A stretch of 64,000 nucleotides of DNA from Ananas comosus. Taxonomy: Eukaryota; Streptophyta; Magnoliopsida; Poales; Bromeliaceae. Position 1 is the first letter of the stretch, and every line of letters begins with the position of its first letter. The translations under genes and the position numbers were made by a program. The stretch spans positions 714,478 through 778,477 of the forward strand of contig NC_033632.1 in assembly GCF_001540865.1 (NCBI RefSeq), given 5' to 3'. Positions 34,245-45,410 of the stretch are shown in pieces. The notes below the pieces were generated by a model. The model saw only the letters and a list, made by a program, of their open reading frames with translations. It had not been told where the DNA came from and did not search any database.

Positions 34245-34783
34245 GTTGAGCTGGAATACTATCGGTAGCAAACGAGTTCCGTTGCCATCTATTTGTTTTC
34301 GATGATGGAGCCTTTAAATCGATGATCGGTATCGTTGAAAATTATCTATACCACTTAAAGTATTTAGAAATTAAATTTCATACTTTTTCGATATTGTTCT
34401 CTTATTCATCAAGTGGGCGTAAAAATGAACAGCTAAAAATGAATATCTTTTAAAAAGTGATGATAGGAATTTTGTAATCAAGATCGAGAGTATAGATCTT
34501 GTTCTAAATAGTTTAAAGAATTTTCTACCAAAATTTAATTGATTTGGATAACTTTACACCGTTAAACGAGAAAACGTCTCATATCGACTATTAAAATTAC
34601 AAATTTTGAAACCCTTTGATCATTAGGTCAATAATGTCGAAAATATTTGAAATTTGATTTCTAGATACTTCAAGTGATATAGATCATATTCAACGGTACC
34701 GATCGTCGATTTGAAGGTTTTATCATCGAAAACAAATGAATGACTACGGAGACCGTTTGCTACTGATAGCATTTCAGCTCAAC
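34245..34783. mobile_element. Foldback MITE in (TA)n microsatellite, copy 2
   Basis: The left end GAGCTGGAATACTATCGGTA pairs with the right end in reverse (GAGCTGAAATGCTATCAGTA), and the arms go on through GTTTTCGATGATGGAGCC and AAATCGATGATCGGT. The inner plan (CTTGTT, TTTAAAGAATTTTCTACCAAAATTT) is that of copy 1, but the ends differ, so this is a sister subfamily. It shares the (TA)n tract with copy 1 on the left, and (CT)n plus (TA)n lie on the right. Confidence 0.8.
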
Positions 34784-34825
34784 TCTCTCTCTCTCTCTCT
34801 CTTATATATATATATATATATATAT

Positions 34826-34962
34826 TAGAAGTATGGAGATCTCTGCGCTCCTAGGCCGTTTTTTATAATAGAACTTTTGAATCAATGATCGATGAAACTC
34901 CGATAAACTTGATTTAACGTATTTGAAGTATTTAGAGAATATTTTTTGTGATTTTTCGATAT
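34826..34962. mobile_element. Truncated foldback MITE, copy 3, next to an unknown base
   Basis: Only one arm is present (GAAGTATGGAGATCTCTGCG, CCTAGGCCG, then TGATCGATGAAACTCCGATA, TTTTTCGATAT). It ends at the single N at 34963 and then (TA)n. It resembles copy 0 at 14133-14683. The other arm may be lost in reality or collapsed in the assembly. Confidence 0.7.
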
Positions 34963-35016
34963 NTATATATATAACTGATTTACCAATCATACACAAAAGT
35001 ATTATTAAACTGATAA

Positions 35017-38000
35017 ACATATTTGGAGTTTAATCAGAAGTTCACTTGGTCAAATATGCAGCGCACACCAACCCAGGCCAAGTTAGATAGGTTTCTGGTC
35101 TCGACGGAGTGGGACCATTCTTTCCCACTTAGCAGGGTTTCCGCGCTGCCTAGGATAACCTCTGATCACACCCCGTTACTTCTCACTACAGGAAACCGAC
35201 ATACTCCGCGGAGATTCCGGTTCGAGAGGGTCTGGCTCTCTAAAGAGGATTTCTCCAACAAAGTTCCATTTTGGTGGAATGAGGTGGCAAATAAGGAGTC
35301 GGCTATCCTCACTTTGACGGCCAAACTCAGACACTGTAGGGTCAGGATGAAGGAATGGTGTAAGACGAATTTTCACAGTATAGACAACGCTATCAAGTGC
35401 CTCCAGGTGGAAATCCAACGGATTGACCAGTTGGAGGAACGGAATATCCTGACGCAAGATTTACGGGACAAACGGGTAGACCTCGTATCTCAACTCCAGA
35501 TAATACTTAAGGAGGAGGAAATTCTATGGAAAACGAGAGCGAAACAGCATTGGCTTAAAGAAGGGGACAACAACACAAAATTCTTTCATGCGGTGGCGAA
35601 TGGACGGAAGCGAAGCAACACAATAGAGTGTATTGAAGATGACACGGGTAGACATATCTCCAATGACGTTCAAATGAGGGCCCATTTCTTTCAGTCCTTC
35701 AAACGACTGTTTGGACAGGAAGACGATGGCCCTACTTCAATAGGAGATTGGGGTGACTTGTATAGTGAGGACACCCTAGATAACCCGGGAGCCCTTACTA
35801 CTCCTTTTACAATGGAAGAGGTGAAGAAGGCAACCTTTCAATTGGGCGGTGAGAAGGCACCTGGACCGGACGGTTTTCCTCTTATTTTCTTCCAACACTT
35901 CTGGGAGACAGTTAAGGAGAACATTTTTAATATCTTCTTGGATCTGCAAAATAACGCGTTGCTTACGACCTCGACAGATTATGCTTACGTTTGCCTCATC
36001 CCGAAAAAGGAAGGAGCGAGTAAAGTCAAACACTTCCGACCGATAAGCCTCATAAATGGAATTCAGAAGATCATATCGAAAGTGCTGGCGAATAGACTTG
36101 CGGCCATTTTACCGTCGATTATATCTCCGGCCCAGTCGGCCTTTTTGAAGGGTCGTTTACTAGCTGACTCCTTCGTTACTGCAAGTGAACTCCTTAATTG
36201 GTCTGCTAAAGCCGGTAAGGAGTGTGTCAGCATTAAAGTCGATTTCGAGAAAGCCTACGACAACGTGAGATGGAACTTCCTGCATGTTATAATGAGGTGG
36301 CTTGGGTTCAGCGAGATTTGGTGGTCATGGATCGAACAATGTATCTGCAACGCCAAAATCGCTGTATTGGTAAACGGAACGCCGACAAAGTGGTTCAAAA
36401 CTAGGAAGGGGCTGAGACAGGGAGACCCGCTTTCCCCTTACCTTTTCATCCTGGTGGCTGATTGTCTTGCTAGGATCACGGAAGCAGCTAGGAAGAATAA
36501 CCTGATTCGTGGAATCGGGCCTTCGGCTAATTGCCAGACAGTACTCCTTCAGTACGCAGATGATACTTTATTTTTCTCGGAGCCAAAGAAGGGTGCAATG
36601 CGGAATCTGCTGTTCATCTGGAAGATTTTTGAATGGGCCTCAGGTCTCAAGATAAATACGAATAAGACGGAACTAGTTTACCTGGGACCCAACGTTAGTA
36701 GAGCTAGTAGACTCGCCGAAATTTTGGGATGTACAGTAGGCAAGCTACCATTTCGGTACTTGGGGCTGCCTCTTCACACCAGAACCCTTCGGAAGGAAGA
36801 TTGGGTCCCGATTATCAATCGTATTCAGGCACGCATAGAGGGTTGGAAGGCAAAACTCCTCTCTCACGGGGGTAGACTGATCCTGGTCAACTCAGTACTT
36901 TCGAACCTACCGCTTTTCTACTTCAGTATATTCAAAGCGCCGCAATGGGTGCTGAACCGTATAGAAGGTTTGAGAAGAGCATTTTTCTGGAAAGGTAGCT
37001 CGAAAATTACGGGAGGCTCATGTCTGGTGAGTTGGAAACTAATTTGTAGAAGCAAAAAAGAAGGGGGGCTAGGAGTCAAAGACATGGAAGCAGCGAATAC
37101 GGCTCTACTAACCAAATGGTGGTGGCGCTTCTTCAAAGAGCCGAATCAGCTATGGGGGAGGTTGATTAAATCTTTATATTATACCAGAAGAAGGCCGTTA
37201 TATGAGGGAAGAGCCTTCCGACCCCACTCCCAGTGGTGGAGAAGTGTGGTGAGATGTCGAGAAGTGTTCAGATGTGGTGTTTCGTACGTGCTCGGCAACG
37301 GGAAAAATATTAGGCTGTGGTCTGATATTTGGATTGAAGAAACCCCTCTCAGTACTAGATTTCCAGGTATTCATTCCAGCGTTGCCAACAAGGAGGCCAC
37401 AGTTTCAAAATGCTGGAATGATAAAGGGTGGAGATGGCGTTTTATAACCAGAGCCCTTATTGCGAATACTGACAGCGACGCCCGCCGGCAGAGGACTTTG
37501 CTCAAAAATCTGATTGCTCAGTATAGTCCATCGGATGCACCAGATACAATTAAGTGGAGATGGACTTCGAATCAAATCTTTACGGTCAAATCGCTTTACG
37601 AGTTCATCACTGATGCAGGGCTGAGAGACTCCGTCTACGTTCATCTCTGGAGGCTCAGAATTCCGGTCAAAATCAAAATTTTCATTTGGATACTTCTCCG
37701 CGAGAGATTGCTTACCGCAGACAGAATTATCCGAAGAGGGGGCCATGTCGATCCATACTGCATTTTTTGCGCTATGTTAGCAGAAACCAGTGATCACCTT
37801 TTTCGGGAGTGTGTATTCGTCAGATACCTTCTACTTTGTACGGGAGTTGCAGACATAAGCGGATCGGAAGTAGGGGGTGCCAGGAGGATTTGGGCTGAAT
37901 TAGGTAACATACACAATGCCGAGTTGAGAGCAAAAAGTCTAACCGGATTGGCGGCAATCTGGTGGGTGGTTTGGACAGAGCGAAACAACAGGATCTTCTG

Positions 38001-38333
38001 CGAGGGGAGTCTTAATGCTATCCGGGTTCTTGAACGAGTCACTTCTTTGATCACAGATTGGATTGAGGCCAGGTAACCAGTTTCTTCGGACTGAGGAGTT
38101 TCTCCCTCTCGTATCTTATTTGAATGGGTTGCTATAGGGCCCTTTTGTATCTTAGTTGTAAGGGTAGCTATAAGGTAGTCTAGTTTTTCTTTTCTGTTTT
38201 TGTAATCGTTGGTTTCGCCTCGGAGGCCCTGGCTGCCTCCAATATGTAAGCCTAATTCATTTTGCTTAATGAATGAAGCAGGTAGCAAGCTACCTATTTC
38301 TCAAAAAAAAAAAAAAAACATATTTGGAGTTTA
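35017..38333 (+). mobile_element. 5'-truncated LINE (non-LTR retrotransposon) with target duplication
   Basis: ACATATTTGGAGTTTA occurs at 35017-35032 and again at 38318-38333, a 16-bp target site duplication (up to 18 bp if shared A bases are counted). The inserted part, 35033-38317, starts inside the endonuclease end of ORF2 and ends with a 3' UTR, the hairpin AGGTAGCAAGCTACCT at 38280-38295, and poly-A. The uninterrupted frame and near-perfect duplication point to a recent insertion. It landed next to a truncated foldback element. Confidence 0.93.
35033..38076 (+). CDS. LINE ORF2 polyprotein, 5' truncated
   Basis: The frame is open for over 1000 codons, from the insertion point to TAA at 38074-38076. 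It keeps the last part of the apurinic-type endonuclease (AKLDRFLVS, ITSDHTPLLL), then a full reverse transcriptase: GEKAPGPDGF, HFRPISLI, DFEKAYDNV near residue 407 and the catalytic YADD near residue 511. A C-terminal zinc-binding RVT region (PVKIKIFIWILL, CIFCAMLAETSDHLF) follows. The usual start and ORF1 are missing, so the copy cannot move by itself. The TTG at 35023 that opens the frame lies in target DNA and is not a real start. No frameshift or stop was found. Confidence 0.93.
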
Positions 38334-38379
38334 TGTCACGCTTCAAACGTGTACGGTTAATGTTTGTCTATATTGTGTA

Positions 38380-38993
38380 GAACTATTTACCTATCTAGCC
38401 TCTTTACAAAAAAATATTTCCTATCTAGCCTTCTTTTGAAAAATATTCCGCATCTAGCCTCATTTTCAAAGATTAAAGAAAAAAAGAGAAATTAATACCT
38501 TTAATATATATTAAAGGGTTAAGTGGAGGAAATTATTTTTTTCTCTCTCCTTCCCCGAGATCCCTTCTCACTCCCTAATTTTTGTGTATAATTTATCTCA
38601 TATCAATTTATTTCAAAATAGAAAATTTTCACATGGCGCATCAACCAATTCTAATCTTTTTATATTTTGATGAAAATATTATGCATGGTTCGAAAGGAGT
38701 TGATTATAATGATCTTGATCCAAAAACTATTTGGATTTCTCGTATTTTAGGTTTTAATACATTAAAACATGAAATTTATAGGCCGAATGGGATTAAAATT
38801 ATTTTGATATAAAAATTAATAGGAGATGAGAGAGAAAAAGATAATCTCCTTCACTTAACCCCTTAATATATATTAAAAAAATTTTTTTTTTTTTCTCTAA
38901 TCTTTGAAAATGAGGCTAGATGGAGAATATTTTTCAAAAGGAGGCTAGATAGGAAATATTTTTTTATAAAGAGGTTAGATAGGTAAATAGTTT
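38380..38993. mobile_element. Mutator-like element, 614 bp, long inverted ends
   Basis: The ends are GAACTATTTACCTATCTAGCC and, in reverse, AAACTATTTACCTATCTAACC. The arms go on for about 170 bases with repeated CTATCTAGCCT units. TATTGTGTA flanks both sides (38371-38379 and 38994-39002), the 9-bp duplication typical of Mutator. The middle has an open frame of 76 codons (38582-38812) whose segment GSKGVDYNDLDPKTIWI resembles the start of plant MULE-type transposases as I remember them. It looks like an internally deleted, non-autonomous copy. Confidence 0.82.
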
Positions 38994-39002
38994 TATTGTG
39001 TA

Positions 39003-40090
39003 TATATTAGAAAAAGGAAAAAAAAAAAGAAGAAAGAAACCAATTACATTTTGAAGTACATTTTGCACCGTTGCAAAGTCAGCAGAGGACAAGCGTAATC
39101 TAGCTTCTAACTATCGTCAACAAGCGGTCGACAGATATTGGGCACCACGAATCTCCAAACAATCCAACGGCTCCCAACCCATCAAATGGCAGAGCTCATT
39201 GTACGAACTACGCCACATGCGGACCCGTGCAATCGACCGTCCAATCACTCATTCTTCAATCTCCACCGCATATTCCCCCTCCGCATGCGGACGCCGTCCG
39301 TACAAAACTCGTGTCTCCCCGTCAAAGCCAGGGCCTCTGTCCCTAAAAACAAATCCATTGAAGGGAACCCGAACGCTGGTGAGGCTTCTAAAATAGATCG
39401 AGGATCCAATTCTCGGATTCTTTTCTAGGGTTTTCACCGATCTAAATACGAGCAAAAAATTGCAAATTTCTAGGGTTTCCGGCTCCTCGAGGTAATCCCC
39501 TCCCTTTCCCCAAATTTCCTGTGATTTACTCGCCTAATTTATCCACTAATTTGATCTCCGAAGCTATTTTTTTCGTCGAATTGCTTCAATCTCTTCGACC
39601 CACTTCGAAAATCCGATTTTTTTTGCTCACGAGCTTCCAATTTTTCTGGATCTCTGCTACGTTCGCCGGTTTTTTCTGGTTTTTAGTTTGCTAGGGTTTG
39701 GTTGGTTTTTGTATGTTTCGTCGAATATATTCCTTAGCTCTTTTCTAGGGTTTCACTGTATGTGTAAATCCTCACTTTTGTGCCTTAGGAACTTTTTCTA
39801 GGTTTGTTCTTCGTTTTTTCTTTTATCTCTTATTTTGTAGTTTCATTGAGAAATTTTCTCTCTGTTTTTTTTCTTTTTTTTCCTGATGATTTTAAACTAT
39901 TTTATATGGTCACTTTGTTCTTTTCATTTCTACAGTTAATCATAATTTCTTTACTATTGTTGTTACTGCTTCCTCTTTGTATGTATATATTTTTCACGCT
40001 TAGATATTAATTATATGTTCAAATTACGTTTTTTATAGTTGCTGAGAACTATATAGTGATCTTTTTGTTCTACAGGTACTTTGGTTTGCT
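39003..40090 (+). promoter_or_regulatory. SUVH promoter, leader and leader intron
   Basis: The promoter lies at about 39003-39400. The probable leader exon ends at 39491 (CTCGAG/GTAATCC) and a leader intron runs 39492-40075, ending TTCTACAG. The second leader exon, 40076-40090, directly precedes the ATG. The T-rich intron shows nothing else. Transcript limits are not seen directly. Confidence 0.6.
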
Positions 40091-42178
40091 ATGGGGAGGC
40101 ACCCGAAGAACCCGCAAGGTTCAAACCAGGATGCTTTGGATGTAAAGCCCTTAAGAACTCTGGCTCCATTTTTCCCCGCCCATTTGGTGTTCGACAACTT
40201 TAACCAATCAAGCAATCCACCACTAGTTTGCATAACCCCCTTTGGTCCCTCTTCGGGCGATTTTGGATCTCCAATTCCTTCTAACTTTTCCCCGCCCGTT
40301 CCGTCTTTTGCCGCTGCACAACCTCAAGTGACTCCGGTGAAAAGACCAAGAGGACGGCCTCCGAAAATTGCTAGTAATGGATCTAACGGCCCCATCAAAG
40401 CCACGCCAATCTCTGCGTTTCACACCCCGCCGAGCTTCACTGAAATGGACGAGGAGGATGAGTCCATTTTCGTTACGGAGACCTCTTCTAGAGGCCGGAA
40501 AATCAAAAGGCCGTCCCGCCTAGGGAGCAGCTCTGCGGAGCGCTCCGATTCGGCAAAAGTCAAGAAGGTCAAGCCTCTTAAGCCAGTAAGGAAGGTACCG
40601 GAAAATGAGATAGCGGCCCTCAGGGTTTCGTATAATGACCCTAGGGAGAATGTGGAGGCGATCATGATGATTTTTGATGCACTGAGGCGGCGGCTTCTGC
40701 AGTTGGACGAGTCGTCGAACCTGAACGGGCGCCAGGATTTAAAGGCCGGGGCAATCATGTTGGCTAACGATCTCAAGGCTAATGCAGGGAAGAGGATTGG
40801 CCCAGTACCTGGCGTTGAAGTAGGGGATATTTTCTATTTTAGGATGGAGATGTGCATCATTGGTTTACACGCCCCTAGCATGGCAGGTATTGACTACATG
40901 ACCGCCAAATTCGATAATCAAGATGATCCCGTGGCAATATGTATTGTTTCCTCCGGCGGTTACGAGAATGAGGAAGACGATGTCGATTTCTTGATTTACA
41001 CTGGTCAAGGAGGTAGCACCAAGAACGAGGACCAAAAGCTTGAAAGGGGAAATCTTGCTTTGGAAAGAAGCTTGTACCGAAAGAACCAAATTAGGGTTGT
41101 GCGGAGCGCGAAAGACCCCAACTGCCAAACCGGGAAAATCTATTACTATGATGGGCTCTACAAGATTCAGAACTCGTGGAAGGAGAAAGCGAAGTCTGGT
41201 ATCAATGTTTTCAAGTACAAATTGCTGAGAGAGCCAGGGCAACCCGAGGGTCTTGCGGTTTGGAAGATGACTCAAAAATGGAAAGAGAACCCGTCGGGGA
41301 GGGGGAGAGTTATACTATCTGATTTATCCTCTGGCACTGAGAATATACCTGTTTGCCTTGTTAATGATGTTGACAATGAGAAAGGACCCACTCATTTCAC
41401 ATATATCACTAAGGTTAAATATTTAAAACCAATCAGCTTAATGAAACCATTACAAGGTTGCAAGTGCCAAAGCGTCTGTCTCCCTGGTGACATTAATTGC
41501 TCGTGCGCGCAACAAAATGAAGGCGACCTTCCCTATAGTTCTCTAGGGTTGCTTGTGAGCCGAAAGCCTCTTATTGCTGAATGTGGTTCTTCTTGTCAAT
41601 GCTCTTTTAATTGTCGAAATAGAGTGACCCAAAAGGGAATTAGGCTTCACTTTGAGGTTTTTAAGACGCGGGATCGCGGTTGGGGCCTACGTTCGTGGGA
41701 CCCGATCCGGGCCGGTACATTTATTTGTGAATATACGGGCGAACTTATTGATGAGGTTAGAGTGGACATGAACGATGAGGAAGATGATTATATCTTTCAA
41801 ACAGCATATCTTGGCGAAAAGACTTCAAGATGGAATCGTGGGACCGAGTTATTGGGTGAACCAAGTACGAATGAATCAACGGAAGCCCAGAATTTGTTAC
41901 CCATTACCATAACTGCAAAAAGTATGGGCAATATCGCACGTTTTATGAACCATAGTTGCTCACCTAATGTGTTATGGCAGCCGGTATTACATGATCATGG
42001 TGATGAAGGGCATGCACATATAATGTTCTTTGCGCTCAAGCACATTCCTCCCATGACCGAATTGACTTACGATTATGGTGTGAGTGGCAGTAATGATGAG
42101 AGAATAGGTGGTTTTGGCTCCCGCAGAGCTAAGAAGTGCTTATGTGCATCACCAAATTGTCGCGGATTTTTCGGTTAA
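40091..42178 (+). CDS. SUVH1/3-class histone H3K9 methyltransferase
   Basis: An intronless frame of 695 residues, as is usual for SUVH1/SUVH3 genes. Order of domains: Pro-rich N-terminus, AT-hook KRPRGRPPK near residue 85, SRA/YDG domain about 230-390 (GPVPGVEVGDIFYFRMEMC, IVSSGGYENEEDD), pre-SET with clustered Cys (GCKCQSVC, CSCAQQN, CGSSCQCSFNCRN), SET about 530-665 with GWGLRSWD, CEYTGELI and the catalytic NHSCSPN at about 620, then post-SET CLCASPNCRG. The SRA domain binds methylated DNA in this family. The SET domain methylates H3K9, but SUVH1/3 are also known to act as methyl-DNA readers that favour transcription. All key residues are present, so it looks functional. Confidence 0.95.
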   Translation: MGRHPKNPQGSNQDALDVKPLRTLAPFFPAHLVFDNFNQSSNPPLVCITPFGPSSGDFGSPIPSNFSPPVPSFAAAQPQVTPVKRPRGRPPKIASNGSNGPIKATPISAFHTPPSFTEMDEEDESIFVTETSSRGRKIKRPSRLGSSSAERSDSAKVKKVKPLKPVRKVPENEIAALRVSYNDPRENVEAIMMIFDALRRRLLQLDESSNLNGRQDLKAGAIMLANDLKANAGKRIGPVPGVEVGDIFYFRMEMCIIGLHAPSMAGIDYMTAKFDNQDDPVAICIVSSGGYENEEDDVDFLIYTGQGGSTKNEDQKLERGNLALERSLYRKNQIRVVRSAKDPNCQTGKIYYYDGLYKIQNSWKEKAKSGINVFKYKLLREPGQPEGLAVWKMTQKWKENPSGRGRVILSDLSSGTENIPVCLVNDVDNEKGPTHFTYITKVKYLKPISLMKPLQGCKCQSVCLPGDINCSCAQQNEGDLPYSSLGLLVSRKPLIAECGSSCQCSFNCRNRVTQKGIRLHFEVFKTRDRGWGLRSWDPIRAGTFICEYTGELIDEVRVDMNDEEDDYIFQTAYLGEKTSRWNRGTELLGEPSTNESTEAQNLLPITITAKSMGNIARFMNHSCSPNVLWQPVLHDHGDEGHAHIMFFALKHIPPMTELTYDYGVSGSNDERIGGFGSRRAKKCLCASPNCRGFFG

Positions 42179-45100
42179 TCCTTTCACAGGATTGACGACT
42201 ATAATTTGTGCATTAACTTATATCTGGTATTTCTTTTACTTCTTTTTTCTGGTAATGTTGTTACAAATAATGATCTTCTATGCCTTGAACTTTCTATCTG
42301 TAGATTATAAGCCGTACAGTTCCTAAAGCTATTGCTATTGATCCTTTAGAATTTTTCTAGAAATTTAGTTCTTTTTATTGCTTGACGTAAAATAGATAGT
42401 GTATTTGCTTGTCTTTTGTTGAATCTTTTTCACGGCTTGATAGATAATACTATTATGTAGCACTGTTCTTGCTTCCTTCTATTTCTGTAGTTCAACCCAT
42501 TTGGTTTCTTGTTAACCAAGCAATACTTACTTTTTTTTCATGTTCTAGTAGTTATTTCTAAGTGATACCAATAATCAAGCAATCTTAAATTTTTTCTAGT
42601 TCGTGACCTCTTTTGGTTAGTCTGATTCAATGTTAGTCTGGATCAATTAATTTCGCAGAAAGAATTCAATTCTGCGATATCGTGTACATAACCATTCACT
42701 TTTACCGTTCAATCTCTTCATCCTTGAAGCTTAAACCGGGCCTACTGTACTTTGATACTCCAAAATGAAAAATAATCATTCCCGTTTTAGGTCGGTCTTA
42801 ACTGTTTATGGTAAAAAGTCTAGTAAAGTAAGCTTCTCTGATTTGGTAAGTTTGTGAGAGCATTTGAGCACTCGGAATAGTTACTTCGGAAGTAATATCT
42901 TATAAACATGTATAAACAAGAGGATATTCTCCAATATTCATATATTTGGAGAAATCTCTTCTATCACCGCATTTTGTGCCAGAGTCTTCTTTCAGATACA
43001 AACATCGGCAATTTGTAATTGAATTGTGTGTGCATATGCTAGCTAATCTTGAATAGCATATTTCTCCCCGGATTTCATCTCTTTTTTCTGTGCTAGTGGT
43101 AATTATATATACTTGTCATCTGCCTCTTTGCAAAACAACATATTTACTCTATGACGGCTTAGAAAATTAAAATGATTATTTTTGTGCGTAGGATATCAAG
43201 CGCTTTATGTGTCTCGCTTTTTTGAGTGTTAATAACGACAAGAGATGCATACTTGACAGTTTAATTATAATTGTCTTACTAATTTTGGATTTTTTTTCTC
43301 TACCAGATTACTTTGCCTTCCTGAAACGACGGGGTTGTGATTTGTATGGTGACAAGAACAGTGAGATGGCGCATAATCATTTGCAACACTGGATATCAAG
43401 TTATTGGTAGATTGCACTTGTTGTACTCGAGCTTTCAAGTATTACAATTGGGTCCCGAAATTTTGTTTTCTATATCAGTCTTAGTCCTTTAAATATCTTT
43501 GTTAAAATGGGTGGTAGTATCTCCATAAACACCATGTAACTCCATCCAAGTGGTGATTATGTGGCAGTTAACTGGAAAATTTCCATTCATTATAACAAGC
43601 AAATTTATAGGAGTACTAAGATTGCAAAAGAACTCGAAGATAAGGGATGCAAATTGCAAAACTTGAAATGTTGAGAATCAAACTAAAATTTCGCTAATAG
43701 ATCCTAACTTTAGGACTGTAGAATGTCCGAACCATGCAGGTATTCCTTAAATTATATGGTGACTTGTAGTTAAATTGGTGAAAACCATTAGGGCTTTTCG
43801 ACAAAATTCGGGGCATGTTGTGCTTTAGGTTTCATGTAATTCCTGTTGTAGCTTTTCATTTGTGTTTTTTTGTTTCTTTCAGTTCCATGTAGGTGATCCA
43901 AACTTTCATAGTTTAGCAAAATTTGTGGCTTGTGTATCATGTATGGATTTCTCTTTTCCGTTCTAAATATGTAAAACTTTATATGGTAGTAGTGTATTTT
44001 TAGTTTCTTTTTCTTTTTCTTTCCCTCTTTTCACAGGTAAAAACGTTTCTCTCTCTTTTTTTTCTTTATTTTTTTTTTCCTTTTATTCTCTCCATCCAAA
44101 CAGAGTATAAATGATTATCTCAAAGAGGAAAGAAATAGTTGTCTTTCTCCAAGCAGATGAGAATTTCTCGCAGGTTTAAATTTCATTAATATTTTATTAA
44201 ACCTGCAGGTTTAATTTCTCCATTAGTGGTGAATGGAGACATGCACTGTGATGCTAAGTAAATAAGACAAGTCATTATTATTTTGATAGAGTAAAATGCT
44301 TTTTGCCCTTCTATTTGCTTGCTTGTAAATGGCATTTTAAAATACTAGTTACTGTAAAATATATCTTTTTCTTTTTTAATTATGTATTTCTATATATCCA
44401 TAGCACCATTTTCGTACTAAATGGTCCGACGCATATGCTGCAATTAATTGCGCGTGTAAAATCCTCCAAGTTATATGTAAAGAGTTTCCAAAAAAGGAAA
44501 TAGTGAGCTCATGTAATCCAATTACTACGCTCCATTTGGATTATTTGTGAAATAGTTTTATAGGATAGTATTATTTGATTCTGTTCTCACAAGTTGAGCT
44601 TTGCAACTTTTCTAGATCATTATCCAGTTTACCCCAAAATTATCCCCAATAAAATATCCAAAAAGTGCATCCAAAGTAACCCAAAAAATAAAAATCCCCT
44701 AATACTTAAAATTTAAGATTCTAGTGCAATAATACCGTGATTTTAAGATGGTTCAAATTGTTTTAATGATATCCAAGACATCCGAAAACGAGATTATTAT
44801 TCTGAGTGCTTCTTCAAAATAAATAAATAAACAAAATGATAATAAATTAAAAAAAAAAAAGGTGAATGAGAGGGAAAAAAAAAAAGGTTAAAAAAGGGGA
44901 AAATGCCATTAGCAGCCTACAAAAGGGCAGCAGTAAATCTCCCCGCGCTACACGCTCAATCAATACGAAGACTAATACTATGGGTACGTCATAATGTACC
45001 TGACCTCAAGCCGATGCTTCGGTGGAATCCGACGTGGACAAAGTATACAATACCGATCCACTGATTATCTGCCACGTACGCAATTTTACGCAATATTGCT

Positions 45101-45410
45101 CATCCGCTGCATTATCGGATACATTGTATGTAAGCATAGCAATGTAGCATTTGCCTTATATTTTAATCATTATTATAGAAATAATTAATTAATATCATAC
45201 GACGGTGGTCAAAGGGCCAAAGGACTCTCTCGTTGCGTGTCGACGCGTCGCCTCCTCTGCGACTCCGCCGCGCTGAGATCGGAGCACTGTTTCCGCCCCG
45301 GAAACCCTAGATTTCCTCTTTGGGGAGAGAGAGAGAGAGAGGGCGGTGCTAGGGTTTGATTGCTTCGGCTAGGGTTTGTTTCCCCGATTGGATTGGATTA
45401 GTGTTTGGAG
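42179..45410. other. SUVH 3' flank and ERGIC3 promoter
   Basis: About 3.2 kb without a supported gene. Bases 43435-43690 resemble the dispersed repeat in the SIP2 and GAMYB introns. Poly-A with GAGAGGG lies at 44850-44890. The ERGIC3 leader, with (GA)n at 45325-45340, occupies roughly the last 150 bases. Confidence 0.5.

Noticed and set aside
42184..43410. Extra coding exon downstream of SUVH (frame at 43207-43410)
   Set aside because: Short, hydrophobic low-complexity reading without family motifs, and SUVH already ends with a complete post-SET domain.
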